NCBI GenBank assembly: GCA_943788935.1
Contig: CALSSE010000007.1
Coordinates: forward strand, 163,871 to 227,870
Direction: 5' to 3'
DNA: 64,000 nucleotides
DNA from: an uncultured bacterium
GTDB taxonomy: Bacteria > Myxococcota_A > Bradymonadia > UBA7976 > VGTA01
The position numbers were made by a program, and so were the translations under genes. Positions 1 through 8,721 of the stretch are shown here, in pieces (position 1 is the stretch's first letter; the number at the start of each line of letters is the position of its first letter). The notes under the pieces are model-generated. The model had not been told where the DNA came from. It searched no databases and was given only the letters and a program-made list of their open reading frames with translations.

Positions 1-1297
1 CGAAATTAAGTGTGAAATCATCAATTTGGGGTATCTCTGAATCTCCTGAATAGTTTGTAACTAGTAGAGACCAGCTCCCTTGCAAGTCTCGAGAAGGTTC
101 TCTATTGAGTCGAGTAATATCGTTCCAATCGAGACCGAGCGGTGGTTGTTCTGCTGAGAAGTTATATTGGGCTGAGGTAAGGAGCTCTCCTAGTGGTTCA
201 TCAGTATGAGTGAGCAGGGAATAACGGTCACCATTGGGAGTGACTAAGGTGAGGTCAAGATGATGGATACCCGAAGACAATTCGATGCTTACACTGATCG
301 CTAAAGATTCTAAAACGCCTTGATCAGAGAAGATCACTTGAGCGGCAGTCCACTCTTCACCAGGCGTGACTTGTGTTACATAGTCTTCAGCGGTGAGGCT
401 AATATCAAAGCGATGAGACAAACTACTTGGATCAAAAGGAAGTGGGGGTACGAGCGCTTCATAGACAGGTTGGAAATAGTCATAGATTCCATCGGTATTC
501 TCGTCTAGAGGAGCGCTCTCAGCGCTTAATGGGTCAGTCCCGATGAGTAGCTCAATAAAGTCGAGTGCCCCATCATTATCCATATCTTTGAAGTCGATCG
601 GCCCCACCCATACTCCACTCTCATCGACCAGCGGTGTTGGCTCTGCCATTGGGCTTAAGCGATGAGCGAGTTGGGCGGTGCTAACCGCCGCGAAATGCGC
701 ACGATTGGCCTCTAAGTAGCCAATAATATTCGCTTCATCAGCCTCTAGGCGAGAGGCATTTACCTCACCGGTGGTGGCCACCGCCCCAATCCACTCTCCA
801 TCGGGACTGACAACCTCATCTCCATTCACTTGAATAGAGTTCGTCTCTACAGGGCCTCTCACGCTGAGAGCGACAGCCGCTCTGGGCGTTGAGCCTACCA
901 GCTCTGTGGTAATGACTTCATGATTACCGTTATTATTGAGATCACATTTTGTGAAGAGACTGACACGGCCTATGAAGAGATCAGGGGTGAGAGGGGTTAC
1001 GCCGGCTCCCAAAGTGACCGTAAAGCGTCTATCAATTACACTGACCGTCCTATCTCTCTCTCTAAATAGTGATTCACTTTGTTCATCAAGGAGATCAAAG
1101 GTGCAGTCAATCGTATTGGAGAGCTCCTCGATATTTCCCTCAAGTTGCCCTTGATATCTGAGTAAGAGTGGAGCTGCATCGAGGGTCTGCGCTTGTCCAG
1201 ACGAGGAAGGATGAATAGCTAAGGATACGGTAAGTGTAGCGGTGACTAGTAGGGCTCTTAACCTCTGGGGTGAATAGATGTCTTTCAAAGTGTGCAT
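1..1297 (-). CDS. Partial secreted surface protein with P-domain
   Basis: The frame is open for 432 codons from an ATG at 1297 to the window edge, so the C-terminus lies outside the window. Residues 1-36 form a signal peptide (basic start, hydrophobic LLVTATLTVSLAI, then SGQAQ). Residues ~45-110 (YQGQLEG, FDLLDE, FTVTLGAG) follow a pattern common at the start of tail-fibre-like bacterial surface proteins. Near residue 235, DMDNDGALDFIELL resembles a calcium-binding thrombospondin type 3 or EF-hand loop. Residues ~300-430 look like a proprotein-convertase P (Homo B) domain, with LDLTLVTPNGDRYSLL and LQGSWSLLVTN. P-domains usually sit beside secreted proteases, but no protease domain is visible in the part seen. 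The ribosome site is weak (TAGGAAAA upstream). The reading frame is directly observed; the domain names rest on pattern recognition. Confidence 0.8.
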   Translation of the reverse strand, partial: MHTLKDIYSPQRLRALLVTATLTVSLAIHPSSSGQAQTLDAAPLLLRYQGQLEGNIEELSNTIDCTFDLLDEQSESLFRERDRTVSVIDRRFTVTLGAGVTPLTPDLFIGRVSLFTKCDLNNNGNHEVITTELVGSTPRAAVALSVRGPVETNSIQVNGDEVVSPDGEWIGAVATTGEVNASRLEADEANIIGYLEANRAHFAAVSTAQLAHRLSPMAEPTPLVDESGVWVGPIDFKDMDNDGALDFIELLIGTDPLSAESAPLDENTDGIYDYFQPVYEALVPPLPFDPSSLSHRFDISLTAEDYVTQVTPGEEWTAAQVIFSDQGVLESLAISVSIELSSGIHHLDLTLVTPNGDRYSLLTHTDEPLGELLTSAQYNFSAEQPPLGLDWNDITRLNREPSRDLQGSWSLLVTNYSGDSEIPQIDDFTLNF

Positions 1298-1355
1298 AGC
1301 GAGATACCGGTTTTCCTATTTGTAGGTATTTAATGGTGTACACTTTAAGACAGCA

Positions 1356-1814
1356 TTACTCGTGAGTACGAGGCTGATCTTTATGTAACTTTGTCTTTGA
1401 TTTAGTGGAAGAATTCACTTTTTTAGAGTCATCTGTTGGGGCTTGAACCCACAGGTAGTGACCTCGTAATATAGGTTCTACATCGTTATAGGTTGACTGG
1501 ATCTCACCGACAAATTCCAAGCCGAGAGTGCGTAGCTGAGGAGCACCTCCTTGATCCATGGGGATCATATCATCAGTGATCACCATATCGATACCAAAGT
1601 CTTCAACGACCAATGGTGAGCTCTGAGCATCTGTTCGGACGACAGGATCCGTCGAGGGTAACTCAAAATCCTGAGGGACTTCGGGGTAAGTTAAACGAGG
1701 AGAGTCAATACAGCCTGATAAAGACACGCTCACCATGGTAGAGGTGAACACAATGACCGACCATAAGTTCACGATGGTCCGCATAAACATTGGCAAACGG
1801 TAGCGATGTCTCAT
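1356..1814 (-). CDS. Small lipoprotein of unknown function
   Basis: This 152-residue protein has a basic N-terminus, a hydrophobic stretch and the lipobox SLSGC with Cys35, so it should be an exported lipoprotein. The mature part is Pro/Asp-rich at first and ends in a basic Lys/Ser/Thr tail. I recognise no domain. It starts 7 bases after the stop of the helicase upstream, behind a good GAGGA ribosome site inside CTGAGGATGAC, so the two genes are probably co-transcribed. The pairing of a cytoplasmic helicase with an envelope lipoprotein suggests no shared function. Confidence 0.75.
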   Translation of the reverse strand: MRHRYRLPMFMRTIVNLWSVIVFTSTMVSVSLSGCIDSPRLTYPEVPQDFELPSTDPVVRTDAQSSPLVVEDFGIDMVITDDMIPMDQGGAPQLRTLGLEFVGEIQSTYNDVEPILRGHYLWVQAPTDDSKKVNSSTKSKTKLHKDQPRTHE

Positions 1815-1821
1815 GTCATCC

Positions 1822-4437
1822 TCAGGCTAGGCCATGGGCGTTAATATCTAAGAGGGTGACTAATGCGCCCTCAGGTGTCTCTTGGTTAATCAAGTTAACC
1901 TCTCCATTCAAATACCACAAGCGATCACCGAGATTATCAATCAAGACTTGTCTCACAGACCAATGTCGCGGCTCTATGACAGTAATAACAGTGTTATGGT
2001 TCGCTCTCGCTTCCTGATTGAACAAGATCTCTTCATACTCTTTATAATAAGGCTTCATGACCAATGAGAGCTTGCCACTTGTCCATACTTCGCTAGGGAG
2101 TGAGTCAAGGTCTAATGAGGTGACATCGGGGTCAAAGTCTTCAGGGAACCTGATATGCTGAAGGACTTCAGCATAATCTTGACGGCTGAGCGCTTGTACG
2201 ACCTGTCTCATCTGAGCTCTGATACGAGCATAGAAAGCTTTAGGATCTTCGGTTAAGTCTTGTCTCTCGAGGGTCACTTCATCAGAGTCCGCTTGTAACT
2301 TTTGCTGGAGCCGGGTGACCGCTTTATTACCAAAGCGCATCTTCATCCACGCCTCGAGGAGACTAGAGTCGGCGCGACGTAGTGTCGCTCGTAAATAAGC
2401 TATGATGTCATGTAGGGTGTCTGTCTGGCACATCTCAGGGACATTTTGAATGAGGGCTTTATACACAGAATTGAGATAACGAAGAACAAGACCTTCAGAG
2501 GCTTTAAGGTTATAAAGTTGGATATAATCTTTGAAAGTAGCGCAACGCATGTACATCTCGCGGAGAACGGACTTAGGACTTACAGGAGAGGCGAGTAACC
2601 AAGGTCTCTGCTCCACATATTGGTTAAAGGTCTCAAAAATAAAGTCTGCTTCAGGCATGGGGTGAGTAAGCTCTTCGATGATCTCTAGTCTCTCTTCATA
2701 TTCAACACCATCAGCTTTAAGCTCTGATATTTTATCCTTAATGACCGTATCTCTTTGCTTTTTTAAGATGAGGCTAGGGTCTTCAAGAATAGACTCGACG
2801 AGGGAGACTAGCTTAAGCTCGTAGTCCTCGTCAAAGGGGAGGCGACCGATCGCATAGAGTAGATAGAGTGATAAAGGGTGATGCATTGAGAACTGGTCTT
2901 GAAGATCTTCAGCGATCTTGACTGTGTTCCCCTCTCTCTCGATGACCCCCGCTTTGAAGAGGGCGGTAAAGATTCGCTTTGATTCAAGAAGCAGCTCTCG
3001 TTGTCGCTGTGTGTCAAAAGGAGTGCGGCGAATAATCTTTACGAGTACTCCATACCCTCCACCTCTTTGAGCGCTATTTACCTCACTCTGCAACACGTTG
3101 ATGACTAAACCGAAGTCGACTCTAAATCGAGGAATGAGTACTTCTGAGGGACTGTTAATAAGCTTCTCAAAAGTGGACTCCGACCAAGAGACTCGGTCCG
3201 CTGGAGCTGATTTGAACTTGAGCTTTTTGGCCTTTTGGGGAGACGCCTCTTTCTTTCTCTTAATCGCCGTGTTTTCAATGATCCACTCTGGCGCTTGAGA
3301 GATGACGAAGCCTTCATCATCAAAGCCTTTTCGGCCGGCTCTTCCAGCGATTTGTTTAAAATCTCTGACAGTCAGTAGACGATTCTTACGTCCATCAAAC
3401 TTTGAGAGCTCATTGAAAACGACGGTACGTATCGGTACATTGATCCCCACTCCAAGTGTGTCCGTGCCGACGATCACCTTTAATACTCCCGCTTGAGCGA
3501 GGCTCTCAACCAATAGCCTATATTTAGGTAAGAGTCCGGCGTGATGAAGCCCAATTCCTGCAAAGAGAAACCTCTTTACATCCGCTCCATAGGGACTGTC
3601 GAGTCTAGTTCCCTTCACTTCCCTCTGAATGGCAGTCTTCTCTTCCTTAGAACACAGGTTTAGGCTGGTCAGGCTCTGCGCGATAGAAGCGCAGCCAGAC
3701 TGGGTAAAGCTCACGACATAAATGGGCGCTCGCCTCAAGGTCAACAGTTCGGGGATCGTCTCATGCAGTGGTTGAAGATTAAAAGAAAAGTCAAGCGGAA
3801 CAGGCCGTTGGGTCGATTGGACTAAGCTCACCTCTACTCCGGTTTGATCTTGTAAGTGATCGGAGATGTGCTTGGTGTCTCCTAAAGTCGCTGACATAAG
3901 TAAAAACTTAGTTTGAGTGAGCGCGAGGAGAGGTAGCTGCCACGCCATACCGCGGTCACGATCACCGTAGTAGTGGAACTCATCGATGATGGCATAGTCA
4001 ATGCGACCTGCATCTCCTTCATTGAGTGCTAAAGTAGAGAGAATCTCTTGAGTACAGCAGATAATAGGAGCATCACGATTCATGCTCGCATCACCGGTGA
4101 GCATACCTACATTCTCGGCTCCAAAAGTTTTACAGAGACTAAAAAACTTTTCATTGACCAAGGCCTTAATCGGAGAGGTATAGACGGAGCGTTTCCCGTG
4201 GGCAAATGCCCAAAAATGAGCGCCTAAAGCGACCATACTCTTTCCTGAGCCTGTAGGAGTGTTCAAGATGACATGATGGTCGCTCATCACCTCCATAACC
4301 CCCTCCTCTTGAGCGGGATATAGCTCTAATCCTAACTCGATCGTCCACTCCATAAAAGCGTCAAAGGCATCTTCCATCGATGGGGATTTGGGTAGGGCTG
4401 TAAGGTGGGTCATGAGCTCTGTGGGTTGTCGAACCAT
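1822..4437 (-). CDS. Ski2-like DExH-box helicase
   Basis: This 871-residue protein is a superfamily 2 helicase acting on RNA or DNA with ATP. Walker A is TPTGSGKS at residues 60-67, the DExH box is DEFH at 152-155, motif III is SAT at 182-184, and motif VI is QIAGRAGRKG in the second RecA domain. The DEFH box and the QxxGRAGRxG motif place it with the Ski2/Mtr4/HelY group rather than the RhlB-type DEAD helicases. The ~450-residue C-terminal half resembles the DUF3516 extension found after bacterial helicases of this type. The length is normal for that family. The ribosome site before the ATG is poor. Substrate and pathway are unknown; a role in RNA turnover is an inference from family relatives. 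Confidence 0.9.
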   Translation of the reverse strand: MVRQPTELMTHLTALPKSPSMEDAFDAFMEWTIELGLELYPAQEEGVMEVMSDHHVILNTPTGSGKSMVALGAHFWAFAHGKRSVYTSPIKALVNEKFFSLCKTFGAENVGMLTGDASMNRDAPIICCTQEILSTLALNEGDAGRIDYAIIDEFHYYGDRDRGMAWQLPLLALTQTKFLLMSATLGDTKHISDHLQDQTGVEVSLVQSTQRPVPLDFSFNLQPLHETIPELLTLRRAPIYVVSFTQSGCASIAQSLTSLNLCSKEEKTAIQREVKGTRLDSPYGADVKRFLFAGIGLHHAGLLPKYRLLVESLAQAGVLKVIVGTDTLGVGINVPIRTVVFNELSKFDGRKNRLLTVRDFKQIAGRAGRKGFDDEGFVISQAPEWIIENTAIKRKKEASPQKAKKLKFKSAPADRVSWSESTFEKLINSPSEVLIPRFRVDFGLVINVLQSEVNSAQRGGGYGVLVKIIRRTPFDTQRQRELLLESKRIFTALFKAGVIEREGNTVKIAEDLQDQFSMHHPLSLYLLYAIGRLPFDEDYELKLVSLVESILEDPSLILKKQRDTVIKDKISELKADGVEYEERLEIIEELTHPMPEADFIFETFNQYVEQRPWLLASPVSPKSVLREMYMRCATFKDYIQLYNLKASEGLVLRYLNSVYKALIQNVPEMCQTDTLHDIIAYLRATLRRADSSLLEAWMKMRFGNKAVTRLQQKLQADSDEVTLERQDLTEDPKAFYARIRAQMRQVVQALSRQDYAEVLQHIRFPEDFDPDVTSLDLDSLPSEVWTSGKLSLVMKPYYKEYEEILFNQEARANHNTVITVIEPRHWSVRQVLIDNLGDRLWYLNGEVNLINQETPEGALVTLLDINAHGLA

Positions 4438-4785
4438 CTGTCTTTGTCTTTTCTTTGGTAGTTTTAGAGTCTGTTTAGACGAGTATTAGCAGATGCCTGA
4501 TGTTAGTCATAAATGGGATTAAAGAAAACATGAATGCGTGATCTACTGTGAGGGAGTGACAGACCGCTCAGGACATGTGAGCTAAAGAGAAATGACTAAA
4601 TATGTTTGTTTAAGACATACATCAGAACTATTTTCAGATGAGGGGTTGTCACTGACTGATCGGGGTTTAGGGTAACCCGAGTTAATCTATCATTAATAAG
4701 CCCATTGGATTAGAGAAGACGTGTACCAGGTTAAGGTCATTTCAAGTGCTTTGATCTAGCGCATGTTTCTAAAGGAGTTTTCACT
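4438..4785. other. Divergent intergenic region, helicase / ABC transporter
   Basis: These 348 bases separate two divergently transcribed genes and should hold promoters for both. Besides the minus-strand extended -10 there is an imperfect hairpin at 4661-4679 (CGGGGTT and AACCCG arms around TAGGGT), which could be an operator. A clear AAAGGAG ribosome site precedes the ATG at 4786. I found no convincing plus-strand -35/-10 pair, small gene or RNA gene. Confidence 0.4.
4483..4491 (-). promoter_or_regulatory. Possible extended -10 promoter for the helicase
   Basis: Read on the minus strand this is TGCTAATAC, an extended -10 element (TGn plus a TATAAT-like hexamer), about 46-54 bases before the helicase ATG. 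A poor -35 match (ATGACT) lies further upstream at roughly normal spacing. It is plausible only; no other signal supports it. Confidence 0.3.
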
Positions 4786-5754
4786 ATGATTGTGATTCAA
4801 GGCGTTGAGAAACGCTATGGAGACCTTAAAGCGGTCTCCGATCTAAATTTCTCAATTGAGAAAGGTGAAATAGTCGGTTTACTTGGACAAAATGGTGCAG
4901 GCAAGACGACATGTATGAAGATTATTACCGGCTATCTTGAGCCGACAGCAGGTACGGTCACCGTAGATGGACTAGACGTCATCGATCAACGGACTGAGGT
5001 TCAAGATAGAGTAGGGTATCTTCCCGAGAATGCTCCTCTTTACCCAGAGATGCGTGTTGAAGAATATTTGTCGTTTATTAGTGAATTAAGGGGTCTAAGA
5101 GGGAAGGAAGCGCGAGAGGCGATCAAAGAAGCCTTAGAAGCGACAGGACTCACAGATCGTAGACGACAAGAAATCAGCACTTTATCTAAAGGCTATAAGC
5201 AGAGGGTTGGACTTGCTCAGGCGATTGTGCATAAGCCAAGTATTCTCATCTTGGATGAGCCGACGAACGGTCTTGATCCGGTACAGATTCAAGAGATTCG
5301 CTCGCTTATCAAAAGGTTAGCAGAAGATACCACGATTCTATTAAGTACCCATATCCTCTCTGAAATAGAGGCCGTTTGTCATCGGGTTGTGATCCTTATT
5401 GATGGTCAAATCGCCACTGACAGTACACTGAAAGAGCTCTTAGATATCTCAAGTATCAGGCTAAAAGTAAGAGCAGGCGATGAGGAGGGGGATGAGGAAA
5501 TGTCAGAGGTTCTTATCACGACTCATGAGCAGATCGAGAGGGTGACTAGAATCGGTGAAAGCTCGGAGGGTTACCCCCTCTACAATATCACGATCAAAGA
5601 GGGAGAGGAGCCCAGCCTGCTAATCTCTCAGGTCGCCAAAACCTGTCTCAACAAGGGATGGTTACTCGGCGGGATCGATGTAGAGACTCAGAGTCTTGAG
5701 TCTGCCTTTAAGTCCTTAATGTCTGATCATGTTGAGCGGGCGCTCAACTCATAA
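4786..5754 (+). CDS. ABC transporter ATP-binding protein, GldA-like
   Basis: This 322-residue protein is the ATPase of an ABC-2-type transporter. Walker A is GQNGAGKTT at residues 34-42, the signature is LSKGY at 133-137, and Walker B with the catalytic Glu is ILILDEP at 153-159. The H-loop lies in STHILSE. The ~110 residues after the nucleotide-binding domain match the C-terminal extension seen in GldA/NosF/CcmA-type ATPases. The ribosome site is AAAGGAG. The next gene, 27 bases on, encodes a GldF-GldG fusion and the third a DUF4340 protein, so this should energise that membrane complex. In Bacteroidota the equivalent GldA works with GldFG in gliding. A role in motility here is unproven. Confidence 0.92.
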   Translation: MIVIQGVEKRYGDLKAVSDLNFSIEKGEIVGLLGQNGAGKTTCMKIITGYLEPTAGTVTVDGLDVIDQRTEVQDRVGYLPENAPLYPEMRVEEYLSFISELRGLRGKEAREAIKEALEATGLTDRRRQEISTLSKGYKQRVGLAQAIVHKPSILILDEPTNGLDPVQIQEIRSLIKRLAEDTTILLSTHILSEIEAVCHRVVILIDGQIATDSTLKELLDISSIRLKVRAGDEEGDEEMSEVLITTHEQIERVTRIGESSEGYPLYNITIKEGEEPSLLISQVAKTCLNKGWLLGGIDVETQSLESAFKSLMSDHVERALNS

Positions 5755-5781
5755 CTTAGCTGTTAGTCACAGGAGAATATA

Positions 5782-8703
5782 ATGAACCTCAGCGGTATGT
5801 TCAGTATTATGAAGAGAGAGATCCGCAGCGCTTTTTTATCACCGGTAGCGCTGATCTTTATCGGGATCTTTCTACTCATCACCCTCTTCAGCTTCTTCAC
5901 TCAGTCTCGCTTCTTTATTCGTGGGATCGCTGATGTCAGACCACTCTTTGAGTGGATGCCTCTCTTGCTGATCTTTTTGGTCAGCGCAGTGAGTATGCGG
6001 GCATGGTCTGAAGAATCTCGATCAGGTACCCTTGAGCTATTGTTAACTCTACCTCTAAAGAGCGTAGATCTAGTGCTAGGTAAGTTCCTAGCCGGATTGA
6101 CGTTAGTCGCAGTCTCCTTAGCTTTGACCCTCCCTCTTCCGCTCAGCGTCGCTGAATTGGGTCCTCTCGACTTTGGGCCAGTATGGGGTGGGTATTTAGC
6201 TTCATTGCTATTAGCTTCTGCTTATCTCTCTATTGGTCTATTCGTGAGTGCGGTCACCGAAAATCAAATCGTCTCGTTGATGATCAGTCTCTTGGTGTGC
6301 GGCTTACTGTATTTTTTAGGGTCAGAGACATTGCTCTCTTTTGTTGGCCAGGAGGCCGGCGAGGTCCTCGCTGCTTTGGGAACAGGGACTCGTTTTGAGA
6401 GCATAGAGAGGGGTGTCATAGATCTTAGAGATCTCTTCTATCTCTTCTCTATTTCAGGGTTGTTCTTATACCTTAATACGATCGCCCTAGAGCGTAAGCG
6501 GATTGAGCGTAACCCTATTGGGAGAAGCTCAAGATGGAGTACGGCGATGCTCACTGTCGCTCTTCTAGGTTTAAATTTGTTATTCGCGAATCTACACCTC
6601 TCCGAGAGTCGAGCAGGGCGAATCGATCTCACAGAAGATCAACTCTACAGCGTCAGTGAGGTCACCGAAGAGGTGGTCGCTAGTCTTGGTGAGCAGATGA
6701 CGATCACCGGCTACTTCTCAGAGAGGACTCATCCTTTACTCGCCCCGCTCGTCCCTCAGATTAAAGATCTACTCAAAGAATATGCGGTCAAGGGAGGAGA
6801 TCAGCTAGAAGTTGACTTTATAGACCCTCATAGTGATGCAGAGCTTGAGGAGGAGATCGGCTCTCAATTCGGGATACGTTCGATCCCCATCTCAGTCGCA
6901 GATCGGTCAGAGATGGCGTTCGTGAATGCTTATTTTCATGTCCTTATCCAATATGGTGACGAGCATAAGGTGTTGAGCTTTGAAGACCTTGTTGACATTA
7001 AGCGAGACCACAGTAGTGACAGCGTAGAATTAAGACTCAAGGGTCTTGAGTATACCTTGACCAAGGCGATGAAGGGAGTGAGTCAAGAGTTCCTCTCCTT
7101 AGACGCTCTGATGGCGACAGAGCCCATCAAGTTAACGGCTTATGTCACTGCTAAAGAGCAGCTACCCGAGGGACTCTCGCAGCTCCCTGATACCTTGAAT
7201 AGTATATTCAAAGATCTGAAAGAGAGAGCTGAAAAGAACGGAGGTTCATTGAGTATTAACTTTATAAATCCTGATACTCTCAGCGCCTCTGAACAGCTCA
7301 AGCTCTCTGAGGAGCGAGGCTTTATGCCGATTCAATTGATCGATGGAGGCGTGTATTGGCTCTATGGTCTCATCGAAGTGGGCTCTAAAGCGGAGTCGGT
7401 CTTATTCCTGCAAAAAGACCTCACCGAAGAAAACCTCACTCGTCTCATTGAATCCTCAATCAAACGTAGCGCCCCAGGCTTTAGGAAGACGATCGGTCTA
7501 TTCACTAAAGTAGACTCTCCTGAGCATCCAGAGATGCCTTATGGCCAAGCTCCACCGCCTCCGAAAACAGACTATCGCCAACTAGAAGAGCTACTGAGCG
7601 CTCAATTTGACGTGAAACGTCTCGCTCTTAAAGATGAGCTTGTCCCCAGTGATATTGACGTCTTACTCCTCGGTAAAGTGGGATCATTAACCGCTAATCA
7701 GAGGTTCGCCATCGATCAATATATTATGGGGGGGGGGGCGGTGATCGCCTTGGCAGGTAGGCATGCTGTCGAGCCAGAGTTTATGGGAGAATCCCAGCAA
7801 ATTCCTCCGACGTTTAAGGATGTCGAGCTCAGTGATGAGCTTTCTAAACTGCTCGCTCATTATGGAGTAAAAGTTGACTCTGGATTCGTCGCTGACGAGC
7901 AAGCTCTCGAGATCGTTTACCCTGTGAAGCAAGGTTTTAATCGCGTACAGATCACTCAGGCGAGTTATCCATATTTTATACAGGTTACCCGAGATCAGTT
8001 CGACTCTGCTGACCACTTAGCGCTCGCAGGTTTAAATTCTCTATCATTGCTATGGACGTCTCCTCTGTCCATCAGTGAAAAGCTACCCGAAGGAGTAAAC
8101 TCTCAGGTTTTAATCAAGAGCAGTACACAAGCATGGGTCGACGAGAGCGGCGACTTGAGTCCGAGTATTAAACCTGGTGATAAACAGCGAGGAGAGAGCG
8201 CGCTAGTCGTCACACTCGAGGGGAGATTCGATAGCGCATTTAAATCAGTGCCAAAGTCTAAGGGGAAAGCTACTGATAGCTCGACCGGTGCTGAGTCAAC
8301 CCATAAGGGTATCGAAGAGACCAAGTCATCCTCCTTATATACCGAATTGTCGCGGACCAACCGAGTATTGAAGAGGTCGGTGGTGGGATCGAAAATTGCG
8401 GTCATCGGCTCTTCTGAATTAGTCTCAGACCTTGGTCTGGGTGTAGGGAACTATTACAGCGGTTTATTTGGTCTACGTGGGGATTATGGAAGCGGTGTTT
8501 TGATGATACAGAACCTCATTGAGTGGGCGGTCGCTGATGAGAGTCTAGCCTCTATTCGTTCAGGGGGGCCTTCATCTAGGATCCTTCGCTCAATGACCAA
8601 GGAAGAGCAGTCAGAGATGGAGACATTTAATTATGCGGTCGCCTTGACCTCACTCTTTTTTATAGCGCTGATCAGTATATTACCACGACGCTTTAACGCT
8701 TAA
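5782..8703 (+). CDS. GldF-GldG fusion: ABC-2 permease plus auxiliary domain
   Basis: This 973-residue protein joins two parts that are separate in Bacteroidota. Residues ~1-240 are an ABC-2 permease with about six membrane segments and the family sequence SRSGTLELLLTLPL. A further membrane segment at ~257-275 leads into a large extracytoplasmic region (~280-920) like GldG (ABC-transporter auxiliary/DUF4350 type). A final segment near 948-968 anchors the C-terminus and is followed by the basic tail PRRFNA. The ribosome site is ACAGGAG. A run of eleven G at 7728-7738 encodes MGGGAV inside the GldG-like part, so slippage there would truncate the protein. The reading frame is intact in this sequence. 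The substrate is unknown. Confidence 0.9.
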   Translation: MNLSGMFSIMKREIRSAFLSPVALIFIGIFLLITLFSFFTQSRFFIRGIADVRPLFEWMPLLLIFLVSAVSMRAWSEESRSGTLELLLTLPLKSVDLVLGKFLAGLTLVAVSLALTLPLPLSVAELGPLDFGPVWGGYLASLLLASAYLSIGLFVSAVTENQIVSLMISLLVCGLLYFLGSETLLSFVGQEAGEVLAALGTGTRFESIERGVIDLRDLFYLFSISGLFLYLNTIALERKRIERNPIGRSSRWSTAMLTVALLGLNLLFANLHLSESRAGRIDLTEDQLYSVSEVTEEVVASLGEQMTITGYFSERTHPLLAPLVPQIKDLLKEYAVKGGDQLEVDFIDPHSDAELEEEIGSQFGIRSIPISVADRSEMAFVNAYFHVLIQYGDEHKVLSFEDLVDIKRDHSSDSVELRLKGLEYTLTKAMKGVSQEFLSLDALMATEPIKLTAYVTAKEQLPEGLSQLPDTLNSIFKDLKERAEKNGGSLSINFINPDTLSASEQLKLSEERGFMPIQLIDGGVYWLYGLIEVGSKAESVLFLQKDLTEENLTRLIESSIKRSAPGFRKTIGLFTKVDSPEHPEMPYGQAPPPPKTDYRQLEELLSAQFDVKRLALKDELVPSDIDVLLLGKVGSLTANQRFAIDQYIMGGGAVIALAGRHAVEPEFMGESQQIPPTFKDVELSDELSKLLAHYGVKVDSGFVADEQALEIVYPVKQGFNRVQITQASYPYFIQVTRDQFDSADHLALAGLNSLSLLWTSPLSISEKLPEGVNSQVLIKSSTQAWVDESGDLSPSIKPGDKQRGESALVVTLEGRFDSAFKSVPKSKGKATDSSTGAESTHKGIEETKSSSLYTELSRTNRVLKRSVVGSKIAVIGSSELVSDLGLGVGNYYSGLFGLRGDYGSGVLMIQNLIEWAVADESLASIRSGGPSSRILRSMTKEEQSEMETFNYAVALTSLFFIALISILPRRFNA
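7728..7738 (+). repeat. G11 homopolymer inside the GldFG gene
   Basis: Eleven consecutive G residues run from the last base of an ATG codon through three GGG codons into GCG, encoding MGGGAV. The frame continues on both sides in this sequence. Homopolymers this long are typical slippage sites. Confidence 0.95.
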
Positions 8704-8721
8704 AGTGAAGGGAGCATTTTT

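Noticed and set aside
8103..8405. Minus-strand 100-codon frame inside the GldFG gene
   Set aside because: It is the antisense shadow of a strongly supported gene and matches no family.
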